A stretch of 64,000 bases of DNA, from positions 186,001 through 250,000 of the forward strand of contig JABYQU010000028.1 of NCBI GenBank assembly GCA_022264855.1, given 5' to 3'. Every line of letters begins with the position of its first letter. The first letter of the stretch is position 1. This stretch comes from Lenzites betulinus (lineage: Eukaryota > Basidiomycota > Agaricomycetes > Polyporales > Polyporaceae). Under the pieces are notes generated by a model. The model had not been told where the DNA came from. It saw only the letters and a list, made by a program, of their open reading frames with translations, and did not search any database. Positions 12,327 through 22,920 of the stretch are shown here, one piece after another. The position numbers were made by a program, and so were the translations under genes.

Positions 12327-15300
12327 TCAAGCCCGCCTCGACCGCGTCGCGCGCGTCTTCGGGGCCTCCTCCACAACCGCTGCCGCCTCCTTCTCAGCCT
12401 TCCGCACCGCCGCGGCCGCCCTACTCCCCGCGCGCCCCCGCCCAGCAGGGGCCTTCCCCTCCTCACGCACACCCGCGTCCTCCTCTCCAGGCTCCGGCGT
12501 GTTCTCCTTATCCTCCGGAATAGCATCTGCGCCCGGTGTCGCAGCGCCGCGCGCACGCGTACCCGCACGGCTCCCGGCCGCCGCGCCCTGCCGCGGGACG
12601 GGCGTGCGCCGCGACCGGGTGGGGCGTGTCCCTGTCGCCTCGTCCTCCGCGTTGGCGGGGAGCGCCGGCTCGACGTCCTCCTGCTTCACAGGAATCTTGC
12701 TCCTCGCGCCCCTACGAGCGCGTGTGGGAGCAGGAGCAGGGGCGGGGGCCTCTTCAGACGCAGCAGCAGCGGGAGTCCCGGCGCGGGGCAACGAGTCGAG
12801 CGGGTCGTCTTCCGTGTCCTCCTCCGTGACCTCGATCGGCTTCGCTCGCGTCCCGCGCCGCTTCGCCGTCGTCGTAGGGGCAGCGGTGGTGGTGGCGGCG
12901 GGGGTGGGCGTCTTGGCGCGCGTCTTCCGCGGGGGCTTGATGTCGACGGTGTCGTCGGCGTGCGAGCTGCCCGAGGCGACGGAGGAGTCGGTCGCTTGGC
13001 GGGTGCGGCGGGTCGTGCGCGGGGCGGGCTCCGGGGCCTCTTCGGGCTCTTGCGGCTCGGGCGTGGTGGGTTTCTTTTCTGCGGCTTTGCCGCGCGTGGC
13101 ACGGGTGAGCTAGGGAGTAGTATAAGTACTTGATGTTTCGGAAGAGGAATGTGTTAGGGCGGTCTACGCACCTGGCCAACTTCACCATCGGCGGTACGCG
13201 CCCTCGTGCGGCGGACTGCACGATCGTCCTCAGCAGCAGGTCGTTCCTCAGGAACCTGTGAGGTCGCGCGCCGCGTGCTCTTCGCAGGCGCGGACTGAGG
13301 CACCGCAGCGGGTGTGCGTCGGGCAATCCGACTCGTCGCGGGGGCCTTCTTTGCGCGCGCACCGCGCGCAGGGAGGGGTTCGACTGTCTCCTCTGCCTCC
13401 TCTTTCTCTTCTTCTTGCGTCGCTTCGGGGTTCTTCTCCGGCTCGGCATCCTGTGGGGCAGAGGTTTGGGCCTCCTCCGTCATAGCCTCCTCGCGACGCT
13501 CGGGAGCAGCCGCGCGGTAGCCCACGGGGGTGCCCAGCATCTCCTTCACGCCCTCCATGCGCGGTGTCTCGCTCGGTCCCGCAGGCTGCACGCGGAACAT
13601 CGTGCGCACGCCCGCGAGTGCAGGGGTACGCGCCCCCGCCTGCGCCCGGCCAAAGACATGACGGAGGTCAGCCATCGGCGGGGTCTGCAGCTGGACGGGC
13701 GCATTCTGCGTTTCGGTCTGCATTGCCGTCTCCTGGGCTGTAGCCGTTGGCTGCTCGTCGTCGCTCTCCTCCTCGACGACAAACCGTACTGGGGTGCCCA
13801 TTCCCGCGTGCCCCGGCGCGAGCAGTGAGAACCCGCCTTCGCGCTTGCGCGGGCTTGTGCCGAGACTCTGGCGACTGAGGCTCTGGCGCTGCTTCACGCT
13901 CTCCGCCATCTGGCGCATACGTGCGAGGAGCACGGCTGTATCCTGCTCTTCATCCGTGTCCTCTTTCTTGGCCGCCTCGCCGTGCAACAAGCCCGATGTG
14001 GACTCATCCTTGATCGCGGTGGAGGACGATGCGGCGGCGGCAGGGGTAGCAGGCGCTTGGGTAAAGCTGGGCGAGGGCAGGGGCGCGAGAGAGGGGAAGA
14101 GCGTCCGCCGCGTGCCGGGTGTTTGGCCCTTGAAGAAGTTATCGGGCGTGGTCAATGCAGAGCGTCGGCGTGCGCGAATCGCCTGCGCATTCTTATTAGT
14201 TACAACATTGTCGCAACGGAAGGGTGAAGTACCTCGCGCTCTTCTTCTGTGAGCTTCTCGCGCTTGACAGGAGAGCGGGGCGTTGCAGGTGGTGCCGCGG
14301 CATCCGAAGTCATGTTATGAGGCGGCGCGCTGGCTTCCTCTTCTTTGACGGGAGCGGGCACGGTGATCTCGCCCACCTTCCAAGGGGCGACAACGCGTAC
14401 ACGGCGCGGACCCGTGTCGTGCGACGCCCCGCCAAGAGACAAGCGCCCCACTTTGGCCGACATCATGCGGGGGAGTTGCGGGGTCATGAACTGCCCAAGC
14501 GGACGTTGGGGTTCGTCGGGTGTACTTGGTTCGGCATGGTGGTCGTCCTCTTCGTAGTCGTCTCGTTCTTCCCCTTCTTGTTGTTCATATTCGTCTTCGT
14601 CGGAGCCATCGAGATCATCCATGCCCTCGTCATAGTCTTCAGTGTATTGCTGTTCTTGCTCCTCATCATACTCCAAATCTTGATCTTCGTCCTCCTCCTT
14701 CGGCTGAGCGCAATGAGTGACACGCCCGCCAGAAAGGGGAAAGAAACCATACCTCGACAGAGAGCCCACGGAACGCCCAGCCCAGGCCGCCCTTGACTAG
14801 ATCGAGGCTCTTCCGCCAGCCGGACACCTGGCCCTGGCCACCAGGCGGTGGGACTTCCTGGACGTCGTCGTCGCCCTCCTCAACCTCTGCAATAGCAGCA
14901 ATGGTCTCCTCGACCTCATCTGCATCGTGCTCCTCTTCCATCTGCATCTCGCGCTGAATCGCCGCCCGTTGCGCAGACCGAATGAGCACAGCGCGGTGCA
15001 GCGAGGGCCGCATCTGGCGGCGCACAGGTGTTCGAGGGGGGTGCGCGGCCAAAGGAAGGGGAAGGGGGAGGATGGGCTCTGGTTCGGGCTCGTACTCGTC
15101 GAGAATAACGAGGTCCTTGTCTTCCTCTATGACGCTAGGCGAGTCGCTGTGGACGAGCACGATCTCCTCCTGCTCACGTGCAAACGGCGTGCGGAGCGGG
15201 CTCTGCAGTATGCGGAGGTTCACTTGTGGGTTTTCGCTTGGTCCGGGCGTGAAGACGTGCGCGCTCGCGATCATGGAGAGGCGCAGTGGGCGCCGCGAGG

Positions 15301-15694
15301 GAGTGGCTCGGGTAGGCGTGTTGATGAGTGCGGTGCGGAGATGCTTGGGGGGGTAGCTGAAGCGGAAGCGTTTCTTGTGGATTTCGATTACTGAGCTATT
15401 CTGCAGCGGAACGGTGGTAGGCCCTGGGGCATTCGCCGTGGCTGGGAACAGAGGCTCGTCATCAAGCAGGAGGCCGTTCGTGCCAAGCACGACAAGGAAG
15501 GCTTTCCGTTCAACAAAAGTAATCTTCGCATGGAGAGCAGACACAGCAGGGTAGTAAAGGCGGAGAGAGCAGGACTGGTCGCGTCCGATAGTGAGCTCCT
15601 CGTCGTCGATGGGATATGAAGTAACAACGGATTCCACAGGCAGACGACGCATGAGGGAGAGCGTTCCATAACGCCCAATGTCGCTGGGATCCAT
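12327..15694 (-). CDS. FHA-domain nuclear protein, about 1068 residues
   Basis: Four exons with agreeing phases: 15694-14753, 14703-14233, 14182-13172, 13109-12327 (introns 49-62 bases, all GT-AG). The N-terminal 100 residues form a forkhead-associated domain: 'LTIGRDQSCSLRL', 'VSALHAKI' and 'GTNG' are the phosphothreonine-binding signatures. The rest is low-complexity: an acidic stretch at about 320-370, repeated S/TP sites, and a long basic Ala/Pro/Arg-rich tail with repeated 'TRSRR'-type motifs that look like nuclear and DNA/chromatin-binding segments. The layout (one N-terminal FHA domain plus a long disordered basic tail) is like Ki-67- or MDC1-type chromosome proteins; that parallel is architectural only. 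'TPVRFVVEEES' contains a V-x-F core that could be a phosphatase-1 docking site (weak). A tRNA-Ile gene starts 185 bases upstream on the other strand. Confidence 0.85.
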
Positions 15695-15878
15695 CGTCGC
15701 GTAAAGAGCTCGGGTGCAAGAGATGCAAGACGGGGGAGGCTAGGCGCGCAGTGGTGGTCGTGATCTGGGAGAAGTTCAACTTCTTCGCGCGCGCAGCCAC
15801 CGCGTTCAGTAGCGTGACCGCGTCGGACGCGTGATCCAATGGTTGCGCTATATTGTGCTGCAGAAGTAGCCTAAACAT

Positions 15879-15951
15879 GGCCGACTAGCTCAGTTGGTTA
15901 GAGCGTGGTGCTAATAACGCCAAGGTCGTCGGTTCGACCCCGGCGTTGGCC
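15879..15951 (+). tRNA. tRNA-Ile(AAU)
   Basis: Same 73-base cloverleaf as at 6551-6623, here on plus: anticodon loop CTAATAA, no intron, intact T loop TTCGACC. Discriminator A follows at 15952 and a T-rich Pol III terminator at 15954-15960. It lies head-to-head with the FHA gene. Confidence 0.97.
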
Positions 15952-16250
15952 ATTGTTTTTGATATCGTCACGTACGTACAGCTGGTACGTATGTTTCATA
16001 ACATTACACCAACGTCACAATTTCTCCAAGCCTAAGAACAAGTTTCGACTCGTACACCGCCATGTAGACTTTATATTCAATCATTATGGCACGAGCTCCA
16101 GATTGATATCTCTAACAAGCAGTAATACAGAACACACAGCATCTACATATAATTCGCCTCATACCAACCCCACAAGTCCAGCGGAATCATACATGTGCAG
16201 GCGCATGCGCGAACGCCGCAGTTCATAGGATGAGCCACAGCTCAGTGCAG

Positions 16251-17978
16251 TTAAGCCTTCTTCTGTAACAACGCCAGGGAATGTTGAGCACCACAAGCCG
16301 CTGCCTTGGCGGACCAAGAGTTGCCCTCCTTCCGCACAATAACCGTTGGAGTCCGGACATCGACCCCCTCTTTCCCCGTGCCAACTTGACCAGTCGTATC
16401 GCGGCCCCAGCCATACAGCGCGCCGCCCCGCGTGATGGCCAAATTATTGTGCGTCCCGCACGCAATCTGCGCGACCGGGTCGTCCTCGTCCGGGAACGGC
16501 ACCAGCACAGGCTCGGGCACGTACCCCTCCGGGTACCGCGCCTTCAGCGCCGCGTTGTCCTCGGGCACCCCCAGCTGCCCGTCCTGGAAGTTCCCGCACG
16601 CAAACACGCGCCCGGCCGAGGTGAGGAAGAGCGAGTGCTCCGCGCCACCCGCGACCTGCACGACGCGCTCTCCCGCGCCGAGCACGTCGTCACCGAGGCC
16701 CCGGAGGGCGTGCGGCACTGCGACGACGCGGTCCTCCCCGCGCAGCGCCCCGACCGCGCCCGTGCCCGTCTGGCCGTGTCCATTCAGGCCCCACGCCCAC
16801 ACCCCGCCGTCGGCGTCAACGGCGAGCGAGTGCCCGGACCCCGCGCCGACGGCGACGGCTTTGCGCCCGCGTGTGCCGAGCACGACAGGCTCGGGGAGCG
16901 TGCCGCGCAGCAGGTGTCGCGCGAGGACCCGCCTGCCGAGCTGCATGTACTCGCTCGAGCCTGCGCTGTACACCGCGCCCGTGGTCGTGAGCAGCAGCAG
17001 GTGGTTGTCGCCTACGGCAATGGCGGAGAAGCGCAGCTTCGCCATGGTGGGGAGCGCGGCGGGGGTGTATTGCTTGGGCACCCCCGGGGCGAATCCGAGG
17101 TCGCCATTCGAAGTCTGTTTGGGTCGTAGTTTGGGTCGTGGTGAGCATTCTGTAGGATACAAGGAGGGGTGCACTCACTCGGTACGTGCCCCAGGCACGC
17201 AGCTCGCCGTGTTCGTTCAGCACTGCGCCGATGCAGTCACCGACTGCGACTGTTGCAGCGCGAAAGCCCTCGTCAATGAGGCTACGAATGGGCACCGGGG
17301 TGTGGAACGGCACCCCCGTCGCCTCGTCCACGTCGACTGTGGATATTCCTTCCGCCACAGTCATCGTCCGTCGGCCCATCTCCGCGTTGTCGTTCATGCC
17401 GCACGTCCACACCTAACGTACCGTCAGTAATTAAAACAACATCAGCGCCGGCCAGTTCGCGCGCACGCCGCACACGCCGCGCCATGTCGACCTACCGAGC
17501 CATTCTCGTCGACGAACACCGAATGGAGCGCACCCGCGGCGACCGCTTTGAGGCCCGCGCCCGGGTGGCGGCCCAATGCGCCGTCCGCGCTGAGCTTCTC
17601 GACGTGCTGGTTTCTGCGGGGCTTGGCGATGGTGTGGGTGCTGGAAAGGACGTCAGCACCCATGCCTAGCTGTCCAGAGTCGCTTGCACCCCAGCAGAAA
17701 AGCAGCCACCCGGGGTGCTCCTCGGTGAGAGGCTGTGGGGGTGGGTTTAGTGGCTGAGCAGGTTCTGGACTCGGATGTATTCCGTTGGGTGCGTTGGTGG
17801 GGGCCCTTCGTTTCGCGTTAGGTTTCGGTTTCGCTTTGGGGGCTTCACTGGCAGGGCGAGCTTTCTTCGCTGTCTTTGGAGCAGGTTCGGGAGCCTGCCT
17901 TTTGCCTCGTGTGGTAGGCCCGTCACTGGCAGCATTGGCCTTAGTGTCTATTTTCCTGTAGGTGGCTTTGGGAGGCAT
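16251..17978 (-). CDS. RCC1-type protein, probable Ran guanine-nucleotide exchange factor
   Basis: Three exons with agreeing phases: 17978-17496, 17412-17179, 17114-16251, giving 526 residues. The first 70 residues are Lys/Ala/Pro-rich with basic clusters such as 'AKRRAP', a likely nuclear localisation segment. The body is a seven-bladed RCC1 propeller. Visible repeat signatures are 'FCWGASDSGQLGMG', 'AAGALHSVFVDENG', 'WTCGMNDNAEMGR', 'VWAWGLNGHGQTG', 'VAGGAEHSLFLTSAG', 'FACGNFQDGQLG', 'IACGTHNNLAIT' and 'LYGWGRDTTGQVG'. Length matches fungal Pim1/Srm1-type proteins, which sit on chromatin and load Ran with GTP for nuclear transport and spindle functions. The third exon is set by an acceptor at 17115, because the AG nearer the donor breaks the frame. 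No lesion seen. Confidence 0.9.
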
Positions 17979-18446
17979 GATTACAGAGAGAGGTCAGGGT
18001 GGCACTAGTACTGCGCAAGCTGTCTATAAAACAACTCGAATGATTGAGCTCAACGTTGTACGAACATGCCGGTCGGCTACCCGAGTTACGTGAAGCGATA
18101 TGGATTAGTAACTAGTAACTAGTAACTGGTCATTAATTCATTACTAGTTAAAAGTTGTACTAGCTATTAGACTATCAGTATGGTGTTTCTTCGAGTTCCT
18201 CAAGTTCTCTGACTGGAGTCGGTGGTCGCAGATACGTTCGAGACAGCCAGTCGGACCGATTGTTAGAAAAGGTGGGGTCAAGTCTTACTTCGATAGGGAA
18301 CGACCCTAGAGCTAGATTAGTCAAAAGACGAACGTCTCACTGGGTGCATATTCTCCGGCAGGGTGTAGTACGGTGCCAAGAAGCAAGAGTATCCATTCGT
18401 ACACCCTACCACGTCGATACAGAGCACATAGAGGTACCACGGCTCG
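17979..18446. other. Intergenic, with a short ACTAGTA tandem run
   Basis: The region between the RCC1-type and WW-domain genes carries 'actagta' repeated three times near 18110-18130, then AT-rich sequence. A similar CTAGTA-rich patch occurs near 21400. I see no gene. Confidence 0.5.
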
Positions 18447-19461
18447 TCATGTACGCAGCCACGCAGTCTTCGCCAATTTCTTCTGCCGCTTCTGCTCTTT
18501 GAATCGTTCCTACAACCAGAATGAACAAGTCGCCCAAGTAACACACTACCAGGTCCGAAGGTGTACTCACCACATCCTTCTTCGTGGGCCGCTTGCGCTT
18601 CTTGCTCTCCTCCTCCTGCGCCTCCTGGAGCTTACGCATCTCGACATCGCTCTCCCACGCGTTCACGTCGAAGTAGAACTCGCTCATCCGCTTCGCCCGC
18701 TCAAACTCGGACAGATGCGTCGGGTCGCGGGCGTCCGGACGCGCAAAAGCCCCCGTGCGCGCGTTGAACTTCGCAGTGTACGTGAACGCCCCGGGGCCGC
18801 TGCCTCCCGCGGCGAGCGACGGGTCGAGGTGCGCGAGCGCTGGGTCGATGCCTTGCGCGGCAGCGGCAGCGTAGATGTCGGCACTTGAAGAGGACGCAGC
18901 TGTTGGTTCGGGCGTTGGCGATGAGGCATGTGCTGCACTGGACGGCCCGGCCTCGGCGTTGGGCGGCTGGAGGGGGTTCTCCCATGTCGTCTCGTGCGTG
19001 AGCGAGTTGTAGAAGTAGTACGCGCTGTGCGAGGGTGACCACACGGCCTGCCATGTTCCCGATGACGCAGCGTGTGCTGCTGTTGAGGCGGCGAGCTCAG
19101 GTACAGCAGAACCAGAGGCAGAAGCAGGTTCTACAGGGGAGGGCGAGGTGGTGGCCTCGCGAGAGGCCGCGTTGTCGTTGTCGCCGCCAGCCACAGAGTC
19201 TTCGAGCGAATTCCCTGTAGCAACTGGAGCGGCTTCTGATCCCTTTCCGCGTGTATCCTGCTCTTCATGCTCGCCGTTGTGCGAGGCAGGGGACCCGGTG
19301 TCGGCGTCGGATAAGGGGGAAGATGAGCGGGACATGGTCGAGGGCAAGGTGGATTCAAACTCCGCTATGCCGTCTGAGAACGTCCCCAATCGGAAAGAAC
19401 CCGGTGAGCCCGACCTCCTCCTGCCCTTCTCCTCCTCCACCATCACTTTCGCCAGAATCAT
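18447..19461 (-). CDS. WW-domain protein
   Basis: Exon 1 runs 19461-18571 and exon 2 18509-18447; the phase-0 intron restores a basic C-terminus 'ERFKEQKRQKKLAKTAWL'. A WW domain lies in the middle ('TWQAVWSPSHSAYYFYNSLT' then 'HETTWENPLQPP'; both tryptophans present), so the protein should bind proline-rich partners. After it come 'YTAKFNARTGAF' and 'ERAKRMSEFYFDVNAWE', then a Lys-rich stretch 'KKRKRPTKKD'. That tail, conserved in many basidiomycete WW proteins as far as I recall, suggests a nuclear RNA-processing or transcription adaptor; this is inference. The frame is open to 19461, but the Met at 19335, which starts a Ser-rich segment, is the more usual-looking start. It is divergent from the stress-protein gene at 19737. 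Confidence 0.8.
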
Positions 19462-19736
19462 TCGGAAATCTCAGGTATGCGCTACGACTGCATCATGAGA
19501 ATGATCTGTAAACGACTGAAGTTAAACAACAGCGTACAGGACTATAACTCAGGCCTTTCTCGTGACCCCGCAATCCCGCACGCGTCTTCGTCTATTCTCG
19601 AAATACTGGAGGCATCTGACTCCTGTAACATAATTCCGGACTCCACCCATCCAAACCATCCCTATGTAAAGCAGTCCTGAACCTATCAGACGGGCCTTCA
19701 CTTACATTCTTGGTTGAACGTCTCCGCAGATCCACT

Positions 19737-20918
19737 ATGGCTTCCCCGGACCGTCCGCATTACATCCCTCTACCCCCACCCCTGCGCTCCGCGATGAAGC
19801 ACTCTTCATCACGGCCAACTACCCCGAATGTCACAGCACCAACGTTGTCCCCGAGCCTTCGCGCGTCCCCCTTGTCTCCCCCGTTCATGGGGATGGGGAT
19901 ACCCTCGCCTGCACTGTCCGCGGCCACTCTACCGAATCCCCCTGGTCACAGCGCCGGAACTCACAATCCGTACTCGCAACTCATGTCGCCAAGCAGCAAT
20001 GCATCCTCCACGGCCGTCACAATGAGCTCCCCGAACATCCTCTCGTCCCCGCTAATAGCCGCCCAAGGATACACGCCGAAGGTCTCGTTCGACACGCTGG
20101 AGAATCCCCAGGCGAGCATGTTCTCATACACGCTGCACGTCCAAAGCGAGGGCTACACGCGAAGGCGCAGCACGCGCGTCTTCCTCTGCGCATCGAGCCC
20201 GGACGAGAGCGGCCGGCAGGCGCTCGACTGGTGCCTCGAGAGTCTCGTGCAGGACGGCGATGAGCTCGTCGTCTTCCGCGGTGTCGATCCAGATGACTTC
20301 GGTACGCCGCCAGCCCCCTTTGTCCGCGCGCATCAACCATTCCGTACTCATTCCGATCGCAGCTGATAACGACCACGGGCAGTACCGCGAGGACGCACGC
20401 GAGCTGGTACGGCAGATCCAGGAGCGCTGTGTCGAGTACGACGCGGAGCGTAAGCTGTCGATCATCGTCGAGTATATCGCGGGCAAGGTCACGCAGACTA
20501 TTGACCGGCTGGTCGCGCTGTATCGCCCCGACTCGGTCGTGGTCGGAACGCGTGGGCAGCGGAGTGTGATGCAGGCGTGGGCAGGTGCATTCGGTGCACC
20601 GGGAGTCGGAAGCGTGTCCAAGTGCGTACCAATGCTAGCCAAGGGTGAAGGAGTTGGTTGCGCTGACAATGTTACGTAGGTATTGCTTGAGCCACTCTCC
20701 GGTACCTGTGATTGTAGTGCGCCCAGAGAGCAAAGTCCGGAAAACCATGGCGAAGCGGCGAGCAAACCCCAAACGAGGGCAGCACTTTGACGAGTACGTT
20801 GCTTCTTCTTCATCGACCTCTGTGCATGCGATGTCTAACATGTATGCCCAGGCTTGCGAAGCCGAAGACAGGGAATGGCTCACTTTCCGTTCCCATGTTT
20901 TCTACGCTCACGCGATAA
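19737..20918 (+). CDS. Universal stress protein (UspA) domain protein
   Basis: Four exons with agreeing phases: 19737-20301, 20363-20621, 20680-20793, 20852-20918 (introns 58-61 bases), giving 334 residues. The first 130 residues are Ser/Pro-rich and disordered. The Usp fold begins with 'STRVFLCASSPDESGRQALD' and 'CLESLVQDGDELVVFRG', continues with 'LSIIVEYIAGKVTQTI', and ends with 'PDSVVVGTRGQRS' and 'SPVPVIVVRPESK'. The G-x-R-G...S...PVPV pattern is the nucleotide-binding signature of the ATP-binding Usp subgroup. Fungal proteins of this layout are cytosolic and poorly characterised. The last exon ends in a short basic/serine tail. I chose the ATG at 19737; an earlier frame start exists but has no ATG. 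Confidence 0.87.
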
Positions 20919-21990
20919 GCCAATACTCTGTGCATCGTCCATCACTTTTTATCTGTTTTGTAGGGTATGAGGTGACAAATGTCAACGGACATTGTGGCTC
21001 GGGGAAGTCAAGCGATCCTGTATGCACCCAGTGTAATGTAACATGTCATTGCCAGTACTTTACCTCGATTACCGGAAACTAAATGGTTGTTATCTCCAAT
21101 TGTAGAGGCGTCACTGGATCTTTAATTCGACGCGTTGTGGTCGTCAACAGCCAACCCTGGTTTTGGTGATGGGTCGTGTATCTGTGCGCGGTCAGTGCAA
21201 AAAAGGACTACATGACCCTACCATGTTTCCCCACTCATGCATGCTACATTACCTCGCCTTCCCATGCTTCCCCCTTGTCTGTGCACTCTCCATCCTACAT
21301 CCACAATAGTGCCCCGGCCCCTCCCCTCTCTCACACTAAGTAACTACTGCAGCCTTTCGGCTCCCGCATGCATTTGCACTTCACCATTCACTAGTAACAC
21401 TAGTAAGTACCCAGTAGTAGGTACTAGTAGGGCTCCCGGTCGCGCCCAGATATTGGACGCTATCTCCAGCTGTCAGTGCAGCATTCTCACGTACTTGTAT
21501 GTATATATTATCGCGATGGGGTAATATAAGGTTGGCCGCATACACGGACCTCCTCATCACATGACTTGAGCGCCGGGAGACGTGACGAATGCTTGTAAAA
21601 TTATCTTGAATCCATGTAGTCCCTCAATCGTTATGGGATGACCGATTTTTTGTCAAGAATGTATATACGAACAACTAATCGGTTGCTCGGAGACGAGACG
21701 AGCGTGCCTTGAATTCGAGTTCTTTTTACAACGGATGATGTCCGTTTTGGGTGCAGTCACGACGTTGAACGCCCAGGATTAGCGCTGAGCGTATGGGGCG
21801 CGCTTGTGCATTAAGTGCGGGAGAACACAAAGTCGAGAACCAGCCGGGGAGGGGGGATGCCCAGGAAACGTGGTTCCGCATGGCGAACCGCCAACCTGGG
21901 CAAGCATGCTTGCAAGCGGGCTGCAGAAGAGGACGAAAATGAGAAAGAAAATGTGTGTTAGCAGAATACTACTCATCATAACAGCAGCAT
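20919..21990. other. Intergenic region before the retrotransposon
   Basis: No supported gene. There is a CTAGTA-rich patch near 21390-21440. This is the left flank of the Gypsy element; the five bases before its LTR are AGCAT. Confidence 0.5.
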
Positions 21991-22232
21991 TGTTAAGTTC
22001 ACGTGGGTGCTTTTACCGTGCCCAATTCCTAACGAAGTAGCTTGGTCCGGGCCTTTATTAGGCGGCGTACTCCGTGAGGATGGTGGGCGTTGGCAAAAGA
22101 CTTGCCCCACCAGGCGCCCGAGTCCCGAATACTCGGACGCCGTACGCGACTACGTATTACATAATAGAATGAGTTATTCTACGGGTAACAAATACCAGCC
22201 CTCGGGCTAAGTCCACCGGAGCGTCCCTTACA
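21991..22232 (-). repeat. 3' LTR of the Gypsy element (242 bases)
   Basis: In element sense it starts TGTAAGGGAC and ends CTTAACA. On the sense strand it holds CCTAATAAAG, a candidate polyadenylation signal. It matches the right LTR except for a single base seen near 22190. Confidence 0.95.
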
Positions 22233-22244
22233 CTCTCCCCCCCT
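22233..22244 (-). other. Polypurine tract of the Gypsy element
   Basis: On minus the bases directly before the 3' LTR read AGGGGGGGAGAG. This is the expected plus-strand primer for LTR elements and confirms the orientation. Confidence 0.85.
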
Positions 22245-22260
22245 AGACCCGACACGGGGT

Positions 22261-22891
22261 CTAATATGATAGTTAAAAGCTGCAAATATGAGCAGCAATA
22301 GCGCTTTAATATTAGGTGGTCAAGGGCAATCAGCCAACCAGCGTACGTTGGCTGCACCCCTGGTAGTATCATCAATACAGGCGGGTGAATGTCTAGCACT
22401 CATGCTAACGAGCGAAGGGATTGAGCTTCGGGCAAATATTAGCCCCATTTATAATACAGGCCGCGAATATAAGCGGCGATTGACCAGAAATGCCTGATGA
22501 GTTGGCTGGCCTCCAACGATAAATTCAATCCGCGCAGCAAGTCTGCGTGTTTAGTAGGTATATGGAGAGTTCAATAGCACGGTCTAATCCATTACTGGAT
22601 TTGGTGACGGTCGCGAATATAAGCGACAGTTGCCCTTGATTGAGTATTGTAGTCGGGTAGCTACAACACTTTGCTGCGAATATCGGCAGCGCGAGCCCTT
22701 AGTTGAGTCGAGGTAGTCGGGCAACTACACGACCTTGTTGCTGCGAATATGAGCAGCGATAACCCTTGATTGGACATTGTAGTCGGGTAGTTACAATGTC
22801 TGGCTGCGAATATAAGCAGCGCGGGCCCAATGCTAAGACGACACACTGGGCAAGGTGTGTCGAATAATTCCAACTGCGACATACGGCGGCG
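22261..22891. repeat. Array of covarying 8-base-loop hairpins in the 3' untranslated region of the Gypsy element
   Basis: Short perfect or near-perfect inverted repeats follow each other almost without gaps. Type A: stem of 4-5 bp closing GAATATAA-like loops at 22279-22296, 22430-22445, 22460-22477, 22610-22627, 22673-22690, 22740-22757, 22803-22820 and weakly 22874-22889. Type B: stems of 4-10 bp closing TCGGGTAG-like loops at 22647-22666, 22713-22728, 22773-22800 and 22839-22862. A further one at 22331-22354 has an 8-bp stem and 8-base loop. Type A stems differ (GCTGC/GCAGC, GCCGC/GCGGC, GTCGC/GCGAC, GGGC/GCCC) but always pair. From 22610 on, A and B alternate with a period of about 65 bases. 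This is direct reading; function is unknown. Confidence 0.85.
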
Positions 22892-22920
22892 TTAGAGAAC
22901 GGGATACGAGCGGCGGCCAT

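Noticed and set aside
12278..13133. Long plus-strand frames opposite the FHA gene (for example 345 codons at 12096-13133)
   Set aside because: They are Arg/Pro/Gly-rich mirror frames of GC-rich coding sequence; the minus-strand exons have agreeing splice phases and a continuous protein.
16281..17430. Plus-strand frames of 282 and 332 codons over the RCC1-type gene
   Set aside because: Antisense shadows; the minus strand shows repeated RCC1 motifs across three exons.
22261..22891. Hairpin array as a CRISPR array or simple minisatellite
   Set aside because: Units are not direct repeats with unique spacers; spacing varies and stems differ between units. The nuclear eukaryotic context also excludes CRISPR.
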